A stretch of DNA of 64,000 nucleotides. Source: Saccharibacillus sacchari DSM 19268. Lineage in GTDB: Bacteria; Bacillota; Bacilli; Paenibacillales; Paenibacillaceae. The notes under the pieces were generated by a model that saw nothing but the letters and a program-made list of their open reading frames with translations, was not told the origin of the DNA and made no database searches. The DNA lies in assembly GCF_000585395.1 (NCBI RefSeq), contig NZ_KK073875.1, forward strand, positions 2,728,017-2,792,016, read 5' to 3'. This document shows positions 49,015-57,848 of the stretch, in pieces. How positions within the stretch are numbered: the first letter of the stretch is position 1; every line of letters begins with the position of its first letter. The position numbers and the translations under genes were made by a program.

Positions 49015-49638
49015 TCACGAGCCGCTTTTGACGCTTTTGCTTCTTTTCCAGAAAAAGAACGCCGCGCCTCCGACCACCAGCACGCCGATAATCACGTAGA
49101 CCACGTTGGAGAAGACGTCTATTTGTCCGACGACGCTTTCCCACGATTCGCCTACGGCGCTGCCGATGTAGGTCAGGATCGTATTCCACAGCAGCGAGCC
49201 AATGGTGGTCAGCAGCAGGAAGGAGAACAGGTTCATGCGCACGCTGCCTGCCGGAATAGAGATCAAACTGCGGACGAGCGGCACGAGGCGGCACAGGAAC
49301 ACGGCCCATTTGCCGAACCGGTCGAACCAGCCGTAGGCTTTGCCGACGTCTTCTTTTTTCAGGCGGAGCCATTTGCCGTATTTCTCGATCAAGCGCTCCA
49401 TGCGTTCCTGCTTCATGATCGCGCCGATCGCGTACAACACCGCGGCTCCGAACACCGATCCCAGCGTGGACGCGATGATGACGCCCCAGATGCTCATGTC
49501 GGTCTGCGTCGTCATAAAGCCGCCGAACGTCAGAATGACTTCAGACGGAATCGGCGGGAAAATATTTTCCAGGGCGATCAGCAAAAAGATGCCGAAGTAA
49601 CCCCAGTCGTTCATAAAGTCGGTAATCCAATTTTCCAC
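49015..49638 (-). CDS. DedA-family membrane protein
   Basis: A 207-residue DedA protein with about five hydrophobic segments. Marks: ENIFPPIPSEVILTFGGFM (~22-40; the E/P re-entrant loop), GSVFGAAVLYAIGA (~58) and the second loop FLCRLVPLVRSLISIPAGSV with RMNL (R-x3-R, ~110-133). DedA proteins support proton-dependent lipid carrier recycling and membrane homeostasis. The GTG at 49638 follows GAGGTGAG by eight bases and gives the normal DedA length; the frame upstream to 49701 looks non-coding. Confidence 0.9.
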   Translation of the reverse strand: MENWITDFMNDWGYFGIFLLIALENIFPPIPSEVILTFGGFMTTQTDMSIWGVIIASTLGSVFGAAVLYAIGAIMKQERMERLIEKYGKWLRLKKEDVGKAYGWFDRFGKWAVFLCRLVPLVRSLISIPAGSVRMNLFSFLLLTTIGSLLWNTILTYIGSAVGESWESVVGQIDVFSNVVYVIIGVLVVGGAAFFFWKRSKSVKSGS

Positions 49639-50144
49639 GTTCTGCTCACCTCGACTTTCGGATTTGACGGGATTCCGGCTCCCGGATTTGCATGCCGTCA
49701 CGCGATCAGTCGCATGGTCGAACGTCGAATGTTATCCGAACGGTTTCGAGTCGAGACATGCGTCTTGCGCGTCGGGCGATCGTGCAGGCTTTGGTGTCGG
49801 TTTCGGCATCTAGTATGAATATGTAAATATCGATATATTTTCAGAAAAAGAACGAAATTTTCAATTCTGGGTACGAGAAGGCGCTTGAGGGCAGGGGGGG
49901 CCGGTACCCGCCGCGATGTCCTCCTCATGATCTTAAAGGATGCGCGAAGGCGGTTGCAAGTTTGGCGGCTTACCGACACGCGCGCCCGATTTGAAAGGCT
50001 TCATCACCGTTTTACCCATAAAAATATTCCATCACCCTAAAAATCGCGAAAAGACGGGAATTCTCGCTTTTAGCGAACGCTTGTTTGCCGTACAATAGAA
50101 GAAACAGGCAGGACTTGCGATTTTGCGAAAGGAGGACGCACGCG
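49639..50144. other. 506-base intergenic region, no gene seen
   Basis: Between the divergent DedA and WYL-regulator genes. Open frames here have no ribosome binding site or family likeness. A TACAAT box at 50091-50096 is a candidate -10 for the downstream regulator, but no good -35 was seen. The stretch GGCAGGGGGGGCCGGTACC near 49893-49910 is unusually G-rich. Confidence 0.5.
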
Positions 50145-51158
50145 GTGAAAATCGATCGATTGCTCGCGATGACCATTCTATTGTTGAACCGGGAACGAAT
50201 CAGTGCCGGCGCGTTGGCAGAACGATTTGAGGTATCGACCAAAACCATTTATCGGGATATCGAGACCTTATGTCGCGCCGGAATTCCGATCGTATCGCAT
50301 CAGGGCATGAGCGGCGGATTCGAATTGATGGAGCGGTATACGATCGGTCGGCAGATGCTGAGTCCGGGCGAGATCGAGGCTTTGCGCGCTGCGGTCAAGG
50401 GAGCGGCGAGCGTGCTGGATGATCAGACTTTTGCCGATCTGGCGGACAAGGTGCAAGCGCTGCTCGGCGGAGGAACGGAAGCCCGGGGGCCGGGCGTGAT
50501 CTTCGATCTGAATGCGTGGAGCGGTCATGCGTCCACTCGCGATCGCGTCGAATGCTTGAGACAAGCGGCCCGCGAGTCCCGAAGAGTGGAAGTTCGCTAT
50601 CTGAATATGAACGGAAAAGAAAGTCGGCGTCTGCTGGAACCCGCCATGCTGCTGATGAAAGGCGGCATCTGGTACTTGCAGGCTTATTGTTTGCTGCGCA
50701 AGGAATTTCGGATCTTCCGTCTGTCGCGCATGCTGGAGCTGCGCGAGACGGGCGAACCTTTTATACCGAAAGCCGCGCCTGTAATCGATACGTACGAGTG
50801 GAGCGACGATTGGGACAGTATGCCGAGGATTGCGGTATCGCTGCGATTTTGCGCGGAAGTTCGGCTGCGGGTCACGGACGGGTTCGAAGCCTCGCTGATG
50901 ACCGAACTTGAAAACGGCAGCGTGCGAATCGCAGGGAATTTCACGATGGACGAATGGTTTTACGGCATGCTGCTCAGTTACGGGGATCGCGTTACGGTGG
51001 AGTCTCCGTTGGTTGTTGCCGAGGAACTGGTGCGGCGGGCAAGGCGGATCGTGGACTCTTACGCGGGAATCGTGCATGCGGATCAACGCGGGGAACCGCA
51101 AAAAAAAGACGGCCTGCAAACTTCGAGCAACGTGGACATGGAGGTGTCCGCGTTCTAA
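50145..51158 (+). CDS. YafY/WYL-domain transcriptional regulator
   Basis: A 337-residue regulator. N-terminal HTH_11 (KIDRLLAMTILLLNRERISA; ALAERFEVSTKTIYRDIETL, ~2-50). WYL domain at ~130-215 (RVEVRYLNMNGKESRRLLEP; LLMKGGIWYLQAYCLLRKEF; FRLSRMLELRETGE) and a C-terminal WCX extension (FGMLLSYGDRVTVESP-like MLLSYGDRVTVESPLVV). WYL domains bind nucleic acid or nucleotide ligands. The GTG at 50145 follows AAAGGAGGACGC. The next gene, a GyrI-like protein, follows by 43 bases, a frequent pairing. Confidence 0.9.
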   Translation: MKIDRLLAMTILLLNRERISAGALAERFEVSTKTIYRDIETLCRAGIPIVSHQGMSGGFELMERYTIGRQMLSPGEIEALRAAVKGAASVLDDQTFADLADKVQALLGGGTEARGPGVIFDLNAWSGHASTRDRVECLRQAARESRRVEVRYLNMNGKESRRLLEPAMLLMKGGIWYLQAYCLLRKEFRIFRLSRMLELRETGEPFIPKAAPVIDTYEWSDDWDSMPRIAVSLRFCAEVRLRVTDGFEASLMTELENGSVRIAGNFTMDEWFYGMLLSYGDRVTVESPLVVAEELVRRARRIVDSYAGIVHADQRGEPQKKDGLQTSSNVDMEVSAF

Positions 51159-51201
51159 GCGTATGATAGCGGAAAATGACCGATAGAGAGGAAGATTTTC
51201 C

Positions 51202-51744
51202 GTGAGCATCGCCAAATACCTGCCTGACCACGACTCCAAGATTTTTGCTTCCCGATCCGCTTTCGCTTTGACCGGGTTCGCGGCGCGCACGACCAATGCT
51301 GCCGAGTTCGGGCCGAACGGCAAGATTCCCGAACTGTGGCGTACGTACTATCAAAGCGGCCTCCCGCTGGATTCCTCGGTGCGCAAACCGCACTTGATCT
51401 ACGCGCTGTACACCGATTACGAAAGCGACGCTTCCGGCGCCTACACGCTGGTCATCGGCCACGAATCGGCAGTCGCCGACGGCCCGACGCCGATCGAACG
51501 AAGACGCTTCGCGGAAGACGAGTCCGAGCGTCTGCGCGCTCTGGTGCCGGAAAGCCGATACCGAATTTTTCGCACGCGGCGCGGGCCTATTGCCGAAGTG
51601 GTAGCCGAGAAGTGGGGCGAGATCTGGTCTTATTACGAAAACTCGTCCGAACGCAGATCCTACACCGGCGATTTCGAACTGTACGACACCCGCGGCTTCG
51701 ATCCGGAAGCAGCCGAAGTCTCAATCTATATCGCGGTGAGGTGA
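51202..51744 (+). CDS. GyrI-like small-molecule-binding domain protein
   Basis: A 180-residue protein of the GyrI-like/AraC effector-binding (SHS2 tandem) fold. Marks: FALTGFAARTTNAAEFGPN (~20-38), IPELWRTYYQSG (~41), LIYALYTDYESDASGAYTLV (~60-79; IGH after it) and EVVAEKWGEIWSYYENS followed by FELYDTRG. Such domains bind hydrophobic or cationic compounds and are found alone or fused to regulators. The GTG start follows AGAGGAAG by eight bases. It is probably co-transcribed with the WYL regulator. Its stop codon lies in a family 3 hairpin element. Confidence 0.85.
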   Translation: MSIAKYLPDHDSKIFASRSAFALTGFAARTTNAAEFGPNGKIPELWRTYYQSGLPLDSSVRKPHLIYALYTDYESDASGAYTLVIGHESAVADGPTPIERRRFAEDESERLRALVPESRYRIFRTRRGPIAEVVAEKWGEIWSYYENSSERRSYTGDFELYDTRGFDPEAAEVSIYIAVR

Positions 51745-51860
51745 AGCGGGAGGCGCTGCGGGAGAAATTCGTTCAAGGCGCTGTCTCACGCAGAAAGCCT
51801 GCGGCTTTCCGCGTTCAAAGGCGCCTTTCACTGAATTTCTCCCTCCGCTGCACGCTTCAA
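51741..51860 (+). repeat. Long imperfect hairpin element, family 3, copy b
   Basis: Halves 51741-51798 and 51799-51857 pair: GTGAAGCG..GCTGCGGGAGAAATTC faces GAATTTCTCCCTCCGCTGC..CGCTTCA. The conserved inner bulge TTCAAAGGCGCCTTTCACTG is on the right arm, as in copy a. It starts at the stop codon of the GyrI-like gene. Confidence 0.78.
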
Positions 51861-51877
51861 GTTTTTTTGTAAACAGA

Positions 51878-51912
51878 AAGCCCTGCCGTATTTGGCAGGG
51901 CTTGTTTGTTTT
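51878..51912 (+). terminator. Rho-independent terminator
   Basis: AAGCCCTGCC (51878-51887) and GGCAGGGCTT (51894-51903) are exact complements, followed by GTTTGTTTTT. It ends the WYL-GyrI unit. Confidence 0.85.
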
Positions 51913-51966
51913 TATACACAAAAATAAAAAAGGAGGCTGAAAGGATCGCGAAGCTATTCTTGATCT

Positions 51967-52154
51967 GTAGCGAAAGTCTTTTCGCTGAGCGAAGCAACAG
52001 TGGAGGGGGAAGTTCAGTGTAGAAGCGTTAGCGTTCGCCTTTGAAATCGAGAAAAAACCATAAATAGGTTCAATCCCTTTTCTCGATTTCAACACGCGAT
52101 CGAAACGAACTTTCCCCGCAACGCCCAGCTTCGCCCCGAACAGGACTTTCCCTA
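51967..52154 (-). repeat. Long imperfect hairpin element, family 3, copy c
   Basis: A 188-bp fold-back element: GTAGCGAAAGTC at the left mirrors GACTTTCCCTAC at the right, and TTGAAATCGAGAAAA mirrors TTTTCTCGATTTCAA near the loop. The conserved bulge appears as TTCAGTGTAGAAGCG...GGCG-like bases opposite GTTCGTTTCGATCGCG, in reverse orientation to copies a and b. No open frame. Confidence 0.78.
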
Positions 52155-52210
52155 CGCAGTCAAGGATCACGAAGCCATCCTTACTCCAAGCATCCGTACT
52201 CCAAGCATCC

Positions 52211-54883
52211 TTACTCCGACGGAGTCAGAGAGAGAAGCCGGTCGATGTCCGAAGCGGGAACGGGACGGCCGAACAGGAAGCCTTGCATCTCCACGCATTC
52301 GATCGAACGAAGGATCTCGGCCTGGTTTTCGCTTTCGACGCCTTCGGCGATGACGCTCATTTCCAGGGTGCGGGCCAGATCGATGATATGGGACACGATT
52401 TTTCGGTTGACCTGGCGATTTTCGAGCTTGCTGGTGAATTGTCTGGCGATCTTGAGCTTATCGATCGGGAAGCTCTCCAGGTAAGACAACGAAGAATAGC
52501 CCGTTCCGAAGTCGTCGATCGAGATCGTCAATCCGAGCTGCTTGAGCTCGCTCAGGCGCGACAATACCAGCTCCGGCTGCTCGAGCGCCGCTGACTCCGT
52601 GATTTCGAGGTCGAGCAGCTCGGGGGCAAGGCCCGTTTCGCGCAGGACCCCGGCGATCTGTCCGACGATGTCCGGTTGATGCAGCTGTCTCGGCGACAGA
52701 TTGACGCCTACTTTGATCGGCGTGCCGGCGTCGCTCCATTGCTTGGCTTGGCGGCAGGCCTGCTTCAGCACCCAGGCTCCGATCGTCAAAATCTGGCCGC
52801 TTTCTTCGGCGATCGGAATGAATTCGACCGGCGAGATCGGACCGAATGTCGGATGGTTCCAACGAATGAGTGCTTCGACGCCTTTCAACTGCCTTGAAGC
52901 GGAATCGATCTGAGGTTGGTAATGAAGCAGCAGGCGATCTTCTTCGAGCGCCTGTCCCAAATCTTTTTCCAAAATAAATTTCCGCGAAAAAGCGGGATCG
53001 GTTTCGCAGTACATCCGATGATGGCCTTTGCCGCCGTACTTGACCTGGTATAGCGCGATGTCGGCTTTTTTCATTAAGCCTACCGGCGTTTCGTCGTCGA
53101 TCGGGTACACCGACAAGCCGATGCTCGGCAGCGCGACGATCTCTTGTTCCGCAAGAGCGTGCGGCGGGCTCAAAGCGTCCAAAATAACCTGCGCGGCCGC
53201 CCGGGCGCCTTCTTTGCCGTCGATGCCGCGCAGGATCAGCGTGAATTCGTCGCCGCCCTGCCGGGCGACCGTATCATTCGCGCCGATGCAGAGCCTGAGA
53301 CGTTCGCTCACGGAAATCAGCAGGCGGTCGCCGACGTCGTGCCCGAGCGTATCGTTGACGTTTTTGAAGCGGTCCAGATCAATAAACACGACGGCGAACG
53401 TCTCGCCCGCCTCGCGAGACCGCTCGATCGTTTCTTTCAACTCGGCGTCGAACGAAGCGCGGTTGGGCAGCCCCGTCAGCGCATCGTGATAAGCCAGGTA
53501 GCGAATCCGTTCCTCGTTCCGCTTGTTCTCCGTGATGTCGCGTCCGATCCCGAAAACGCCCACGATCCGGTCTCGCACGCGAATCGGGATATGCGTCACG
53601 CTGACGGTGCTGATCCGTCCGCTCAAGCTGCGGATTTCGCCTTCGTAACGTTCCGCTTCGCCCGATCTGACGGCCGACATGTAATCTTCTGTTTGCGCCG
53701 GACGGTCGCTCAGCACGAATTCGGTATGGGGCATGCCGATCAGCTGCTCGCGGCCGCAGTCCAGCAGTTCCGACGCGGCCGCGTTCGCGCTGTCGAAATT
53801 CCCGTTCGGATCGAGCGAATAGACGGCGTCCGGATGATATTCGAACAGGGATTTGTACCGTTCTTCGCTTAGTTCGAGTTCTTGCGTTTTGCGGTAGACG
53901 CTGATCAGAAGATCGTGATTTTCGAAAATGATCAGCAGTTGGCGGACAATGACGAGCAGGATCGAAATGCCGGTGCCGATCGTGAAAGCATCGATGCCGG
54001 CCGAGCCCGAAATCATGAACGAAAAAAGAATCAACACGTTCAAATAAGGCAAAACGATCCGGGGAATGTCCAGGCGTTCGACGCCGGTTTCCGAGGTTTC
54101 GGCAATCGGCTGCTTTGAAAGTTCGGGTCGCTGGATAAAGCCGGCATAGCCGACCAACAGCAGGCTAAGCATGAAAAACGGATCAACGAAGCTGCCGGAA
54201 TCGTACGATTCCGCGGACAGCAAATATAAATAAACCGAGTCGACGCCCGCCTGAGTCACGAGACCCAGAAAAATGAACAGAATGATCCGACGGGGAAATA
54301 TTTTGCGCGCGCCCCAGTACAAGCTCATCGCGCCGAACAGCAGCGCGAGGTCGGTGATCGGATATGACAAGTTGACGATCATCGTCAAACTCGAGAGTTT
54401 GCTTTCGTGCAAGACCGGAGCGATCAGGTAGTGCCAACTGAAGGTGGCGGCGACGGTCATGACGATCATGATATCGAACACCAGCTTGAATGCTCCGTAG
54501 CTTTTTTTCAGCCGGATAAACGGATAAACGAAAGCCGCCAAATAACAAACAACCTGCAAAATATAGAAAAAATCGGTCCAGCCGGGGGAAGGAGGATCGA
54601 TTCGCAGCACTTTTTCTTCATACAACCAAAAGGATTCGGCGATGAAATAATTGAAGCACCCCAAGGAAAGCAGCATCCAAAAGGTCTTTTTTTCTCCGCA
54701 TGTTCGTTTGGCAGCTCCAAACAGCCATAAAGCGGCGATCAGGCTTCCGGCCACGGAAAGGATGTCTCCTCCCCAGGTCGCCATATTGTCGTTGCCGTTC
54801 CAAATCAAGATCCACGTATAATAAAAGCCCGTAAAAAGAAGCACAAAAAGAAGAGCGGCGATGTGTTTGACTGAAGTGCGCAT
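52211..54883 (-). CDS. Membrane GGDEF-EAL cyclic di-GMP enzyme with PAS domain
   Basis: An 890-residue protein. Residues 1-330 contain about nine or ten hydrophobic helices (sensor). About 345-460 is PAS (SLFEYHPDAVYSLDPNGNFD; FGIGRDITENKRNEE). About 465-630 is GGDEF (LAYHDALTGLPNRASFDAEL; RQGGDEFTLILRG). About 640-885 is EAL (GVEALIRWNHPTFGPISPVE; DDFGTGYSSLSYLESFPIDK). Both catalytic motifs are intact, so it may make and break cyclic di-GMP. The RxxD inhibitory site is absent (G-A-N-D). ATG 54883 follows AGAGGGAACC; the frame is open to 54931. Confidence 0.93.
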   Translation of the reverse strand: MRTSVKHIAALLFVLLFTGFYYTWILIWNGNDNMATWGGDILSVAGSLIAALWLFGAAKRTCGEKKTFWMLLSLGCFNYFIAESFWLYEEKVLRIDPPSPGWTDFFYILQVVCYLAAFVYPFIRLKKSYGAFKLVFDIMIVMTVAATFSWHYLIAPVLHESKLSSLTMIVNLSYPITDLALLFGAMSLYWGARKIFPRRIILFIFLGLVTQAGVDSVYLYLLSAESYDSGSFVDPFFMLSLLLVGYAGFIQRPELSKQPIAETSETGVERLDIPRIVLPYLNVLILFSFMISGSAGIDAFTIGTGISILLVIVRQLLIIFENHDLLISVYRKTQELELSEERYKSLFEYHPDAVYSLDPNGNFDSANAAASELLDCGREQLIGMPHTEFVLSDRPAQTEDYMSAVRSGEAERYEGEIRSLSGRISTVSVTHIPIRVRDRIVGVFGIGRDITENKRNEERIRYLAYHDALTGLPNRASFDAELKETIERSREAGETFAVVFIDLDRFKNVNDTLGHDVGDRLLISVSERLRLCIGANDTVARQGGDEFTLILRGIDGKEGARAAAQVILDALSPPHALAEQEIVALPSIGLSVYPIDDETPVGLMKKADIALYQVKYGGKGHHRMYCETDPAFSRKFILEKDLGQALEEDRLLLHYQPQIDSASRQLKGVEALIRWNHPTFGPISPVEFIPIAEESGQILTIGAWVLKQACRQAKQWSDAGTPIKVGVNLSPRQLHQPDIVGQIAGVLRETGLAPELLDLEITESAALEQPELVLSRLSELKQLGLTISIDDFGTGYSSLSYLESFPIDKLKIARQFTSKLENRQVNRKIVSHIIDLARTLEMSVIAEGVESENQAEILRSIECVEMQGFLFGRPVPASDIDRLLSLTPSE

Positions 54884-55066
54884 GAATGGTTCCCTCTTTT
54901 TTATATAGTTCTTTAGTTCTATGCTTATCATAGTCTATCTTTTAATTAATCGGTACGAAAAAAAGAAATATTAGAAAAATAAACTCATAGCAAGCAAGAT
55001 TAGGTAACCGAATCGGATCAGCGGGACACTATAGAGAAGAAAACTATTGAAGGAGGACGAACACGC

Positions 55067-56641
55067 GTGGAAGAATGGGTGGAAAAAGCAAAACGCGGCG
55101 AGCCTGAAGCCTATGAAAAACTGTTCCGGCAGTACCGCAAAATGGCTTACGCCGCCGCTTACGACAAGCTGGGCGATGCGCAGTCGTCGGAAGACGCCGT
55201 GCAGGAAGCCTTCGCGGAAGCGTTCGAAGGACTGCAAGCCTTGCAGCAGCCGAAAGCTTTTCCGGGGTGGCTCCGGACGATCGTCCAAAGGAGGGCGATC
55301 CGGCTGATCCGGCGCAAAAAAATCCCCGCACTTCCGATCGGGGAAAGCTTTTCGGATTTCTCGGACAAAGAAGGCAGCGCGGAAGAAATCGCGGAGCGGC
55401 GCGAGACGAAACGCATGCTGTACGATTCGGTCGAAGAACTGCCGGAAACCCAACGTCTGGCGGTGCGGCTTTTCTATTTCGAAGGTTGCCGGACGAAGGA
55501 TATCGCGGTTTTTCTGGATATATCGGAATCGGCGCTCAAAAAAAGATTGTTCGATGCCCGGGCCAAGCTGAGATCGGCGCTGCACGTTTCGGACTTTTCC
55601 GCCGCGTTCCGCGACTTGCATGAAGGAGGCAAACATATGCTGCATATCGTAAACGGAGATCATACCGCAGACCTGCTGCGTCAAGCGGGAATCGAAGGCG
55701 AGGTGCTGGTGTGGCGGGAGCTTTATCCGTTCGGACCGGTTTTCGCGGACATGGAAGAAGCGTCGGCCCGTTTCGCGCGTGCCGAAGTGTTGGAGCAGGA
55801 TCTGGGCATTCCGCGTGCGCTTTATTTGGACGGCTGCGCAGAGCAGGAGCGCAAGCTGCGCGAGCTTGAGCGCTTCGAAGAAGCCGTGCTGTGGTTCGAA
55901 CATGATTTGTTCGATCAGGCCATGTTGGCTTTGCTGCTGAATCGGATCGGACGGATGCAGCGGGGTCGGACCCGCATCAGCCTGCTCTGCATCGGCGAGT
56001 TTCCGGGCATCGAAGTTTTCCGCGGGCTTGGGCAGCTGAAGCCCGAACAGCTTCGAACCCTTTCCGGCACCTGGCAGCCGGTCGGCGAAGCGCAGTTCGC
56101 GCTCGCGTCGCGCTTCTGGACGGCATACAGCTCGCCGGATCCGGAAGAGCATGTCCGCTTCCTGGCGGCGGACACCGAAGCCCTGCCGTTTGCCCGCGCC
56201 GCTTTCGAAGCGCATCTGGCGCGGCTGCCGTCCGCCTTCGATGGAATCGGCAGCATCCAGCGCGCGGCCCTGGAAGCCGCCGCCTCCGGCGCTGCCGCGC
56301 CCGGCGAGCTGTTTCGGCTCGCCGCGGACAAGCTGGTCGCCCTCGGCCTGGGCGACCTGGAATTCTGGCGGCATCTGGAACTGATGTCCGCCGGGCCGTC
56401 TCCGCTGCTTCGCCTAAGCGGAGACGGCAGCTTTCCGAAGTACGGCCAATCCCCGCCGGACTTCGGAAAACGCGAGTTCGAGCCGTCTGCGCTCGGACGG
56501 CAGATCCTGGCCGGAGAAGTCCCCGCGCCGCAAGACGCGGGCGCCTATCCGGAATGGGCGGGCGGACTGCGTCTCGCCGGACCCGACGCCCCGCGTTGGG
56601 ACGCGCGAGCCAAGCGGATCGTCCGGGCGAACGGCGATTGA
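55067..56641 (+). CDS. ECF-type sigma factor fused to a DUF1835 domain
   Basis: A 524-residue chain. Residues 1-185 are a sigma-70 family ECF factor: region 2 (EAYEKLFRQYRKMAYAAAYD; DAVQEAFAEAFEGL; PGWLRTIVQRRAIRLIRRKK) and region 4 (ELPETQRLAVRLFYFEGCRT; DIAVFLDISESALKKRLF). From ~191 a DUF1835 domain starts (MLHIVNGDHTADLLRQAGIE; VLVWRELYPFGPV) with its usual partner region to the end. GTG 55067 follows AGGAGG. A strong AAGGAGG seven bases before the in-frame ATG at 55637 could start the DUF1835 part separately. No anti-sigma gene is adjacent. Confidence 0.85.
   Translation: MEEWVEKAKRGEPEAYEKLFRQYRKMAYAAAYDKLGDAQSSEDAVQEAFAEAFEGLQALQQPKAFPGWLRTIVQRRAIRLIRRKKIPALPIGESFSDFSDKEGSAEEIAERRETKRMLYDSVEELPETQRLAVRLFYFEGCRTKDIAVFLDISESALKKRLFDARAKLRSALHVSDFSAAFRDLHEGGKHMLHIVNGDHTADLLRQAGIEGEVLVWRELYPFGPVFADMEEASARFARAEVLEQDLGIPRALYLDGCAEQERKLRELERFEEAVLWFEHDLFDQAMLALLLNRIGRMQRGRTRISLLCIGEFPGIEVFRGLGQLKPEQLRTLSGTWQPVGEAQFALASRFWTAYSSPDPEEHVRFLAADTEALPFARAAFEAHLARLPSAFDGIGSIQRAALEAAASGAAAPGELFRLAADKLVALGLGDLEFWRHLELMSAGPSPLLRLSGDGSFPKYGQSPPDFGKREFEPSALGRQILAGEVPAPQDAGAYPEWAGGLRLAGPDAPRWDARAKRIVRANGD
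55623..55639 (+). promoter_or_regulatory. Internal ribosome binding site and in-frame ATG
   Basis: AAGGAGG (55623-55629) is followed after seven bases by ATG (55637-55639), in frame with the sigma-DUF1835 gene and exactly at the first residue of the DUF1835 domain. It would yield a 334-residue free DUF1835 protein. Confidence 0.7.
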
Positions 56642-56654
56642 AGCCCAAACGGCC

Positions 56655-56702
56655 GAACCCTGACAGGTTCCGGCTGTTTCGCGCGTGTCAGGGATTCTTT
56701 TT
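56655..56702 (+). terminator. Rho-independent terminator
   Basis: CCCTGACA (56658-56665) and TGTCAGGG (56686-56693) pair around an inner CGGCTGTTTCGCGCG part, followed by ATTCTTTTT. Confidence 0.78.
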
Positions 56703-56818
56703 CCGGGTAGTACGTTGTCAGCCATGAAATTCGTAACCGAAGCGGGTTCGGCGCGTATAAACGGAAAGAATACATGACGCGCAAAGCGGATCGCTTGGCG
56801 CGGATCAGGAGGAAACCC

Positions 56819-57691
56819 ATGACGAACGAACAAGAAGAGACCGGACGCGAAGAATCGGAGCCGAAGCAAGCCGTGCCCGATAGTGAGCAGGAGTTGCAGG
56901 CCGCTTTGAAAGAAATCGAGAAGTGGACGAAAAGCCAGCGCAAGCTGCCGATCTGGGACCGGATCGCGAGCATTCCGTTCAAGCTGTTGGACAAAGTAAC
57001 GCCCAAATTCATTCACGAAAAGATCGGCGGTTTGTTGGACGAACTGGGCAACTACGTGCAAAACGGCGGCAAATATCTGATTGCCCGTCGTCATGTAACC
57101 GGCGTATTGGAAGGGGCCGCGCGCAAGAGGCATTTGCCGGAGACCGGACCTTATCCGCTTGCCGTCATGGACGAAGCGGCAAAGCGGCTGTCCGGGGAAA
57201 GCCGCAATGTGGCAACTGCCCAAGGAGCGACGACGGGCGTCGGCGGGATTTTCACGCTCGCTGCGGATATTCCGGCCGTGCTCGGCTTGTCGCTGAAAGT
57301 GATCCAGGAGATCGGGCTGTGCTACGGCTACGACGCCAACGACAAAGCCGAGCGGGTCTTCGCCGTCAAGGTTCTCCAGTTTACCTCCTCCGATATCGTG
57401 GGCAAGCAGGCCGTGCTGGAAGAATTGAACCTCAAAGCAGGCGAGGACGGCAAGCTGCCGCCTTCGGTTACCGCCATGTCGAAGATTCAAGGCTGGCGCG
57501 AGGTAGTCACCACGTACCGCGACAGTTGGGGATGGAAAAAGCTGCTGCAAGCCGTTCCGGTCGCCGGCATCGTGTTCGGCGCCGTGGCGAACCGTCAGAC
57601 GCTTAGCGACGTCTCGGAAGCCGCCCATATGCTGTACCGCAAAAGACGGGTTTTGGAACGGTTGGACGCTTTGGAGAAATCGGATTCGTAG
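56819..57691 (+). CDS. EcsC-family protein
   Basis: A 290-residue protein of the EcsC family. The N-terminal ~55 residues are acidic and helical (NEQEETGREESEPKQAVP). The domain proper has ARRHVTGVLEGAARKRHLPE, VATAQGATTGVGGIFTLAAD and IPAVLGLSLKVIQEIGLCYG (~140-185), hydrophobic helices that may associate with the membrane, and a C-terminal KLLQAVPVAGIVFGAVANRQ (~240). In Bacillus EcsC is encoded with the EcsAB transporter, which is not present here. ATG 56819 follows CAGGAGGAAACC. Confidence 0.88.
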   Translation: MTNEQEETGREESEPKQAVPDSEQELQAALKEIEKWTKSQRKLPIWDRIASIPFKLLDKVTPKFIHEKIGGLLDELGNYVQNGGKYLIARRHVTGVLEGAARKRHLPETGPYPLAVMDEAAKRLSGESRNVATAQGATTGVGGIFTLAADIPAVLGLSLKVIQEIGLCYGYDANDKAERVFAVKVLQFTSSDIVGKQAVLEELNLKAGEDGKLPPSVTAMSKIQGWREVVTTYRDSWGWKKLLQAVPVAGIVFGAVANRQTLSDVSEAAHMLYRKRRVLERLDALEKSDS

Positions 57692-57697
57692 CACGGG

Positions 57698-57738
57698 AGC
57701 GGCAGAAGCGCGAAGGCGCAGGTCTGCCGCTTTTTTTC
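57698..57738 (+). terminator. Rho-independent terminator
   Basis: AGCGGCAGA (57698-57706) and TCTGCCGCT (57723-57731) are exact complements followed by six more T residues, ending the ecsC-like gene. Confidence 0.9.
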
Positions 57739-57848
57739 GCCTTGATTGAGACAAGCTATTAGGCGGTTAATGCTGTGTAAGAGAGCGAGTACGACGGGAA
57801 GACGCACGGGATGGTCCGCATTCTCGCCGACATCAAGGAGGAACAGGC

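Noticed and set aside
54971..56374. Minus-strand open frame of 467 codons
   Set aside because: Antisense to the sigma-DUF1835 gene, which has clear domains and ribosome binding sites; this frame has none.
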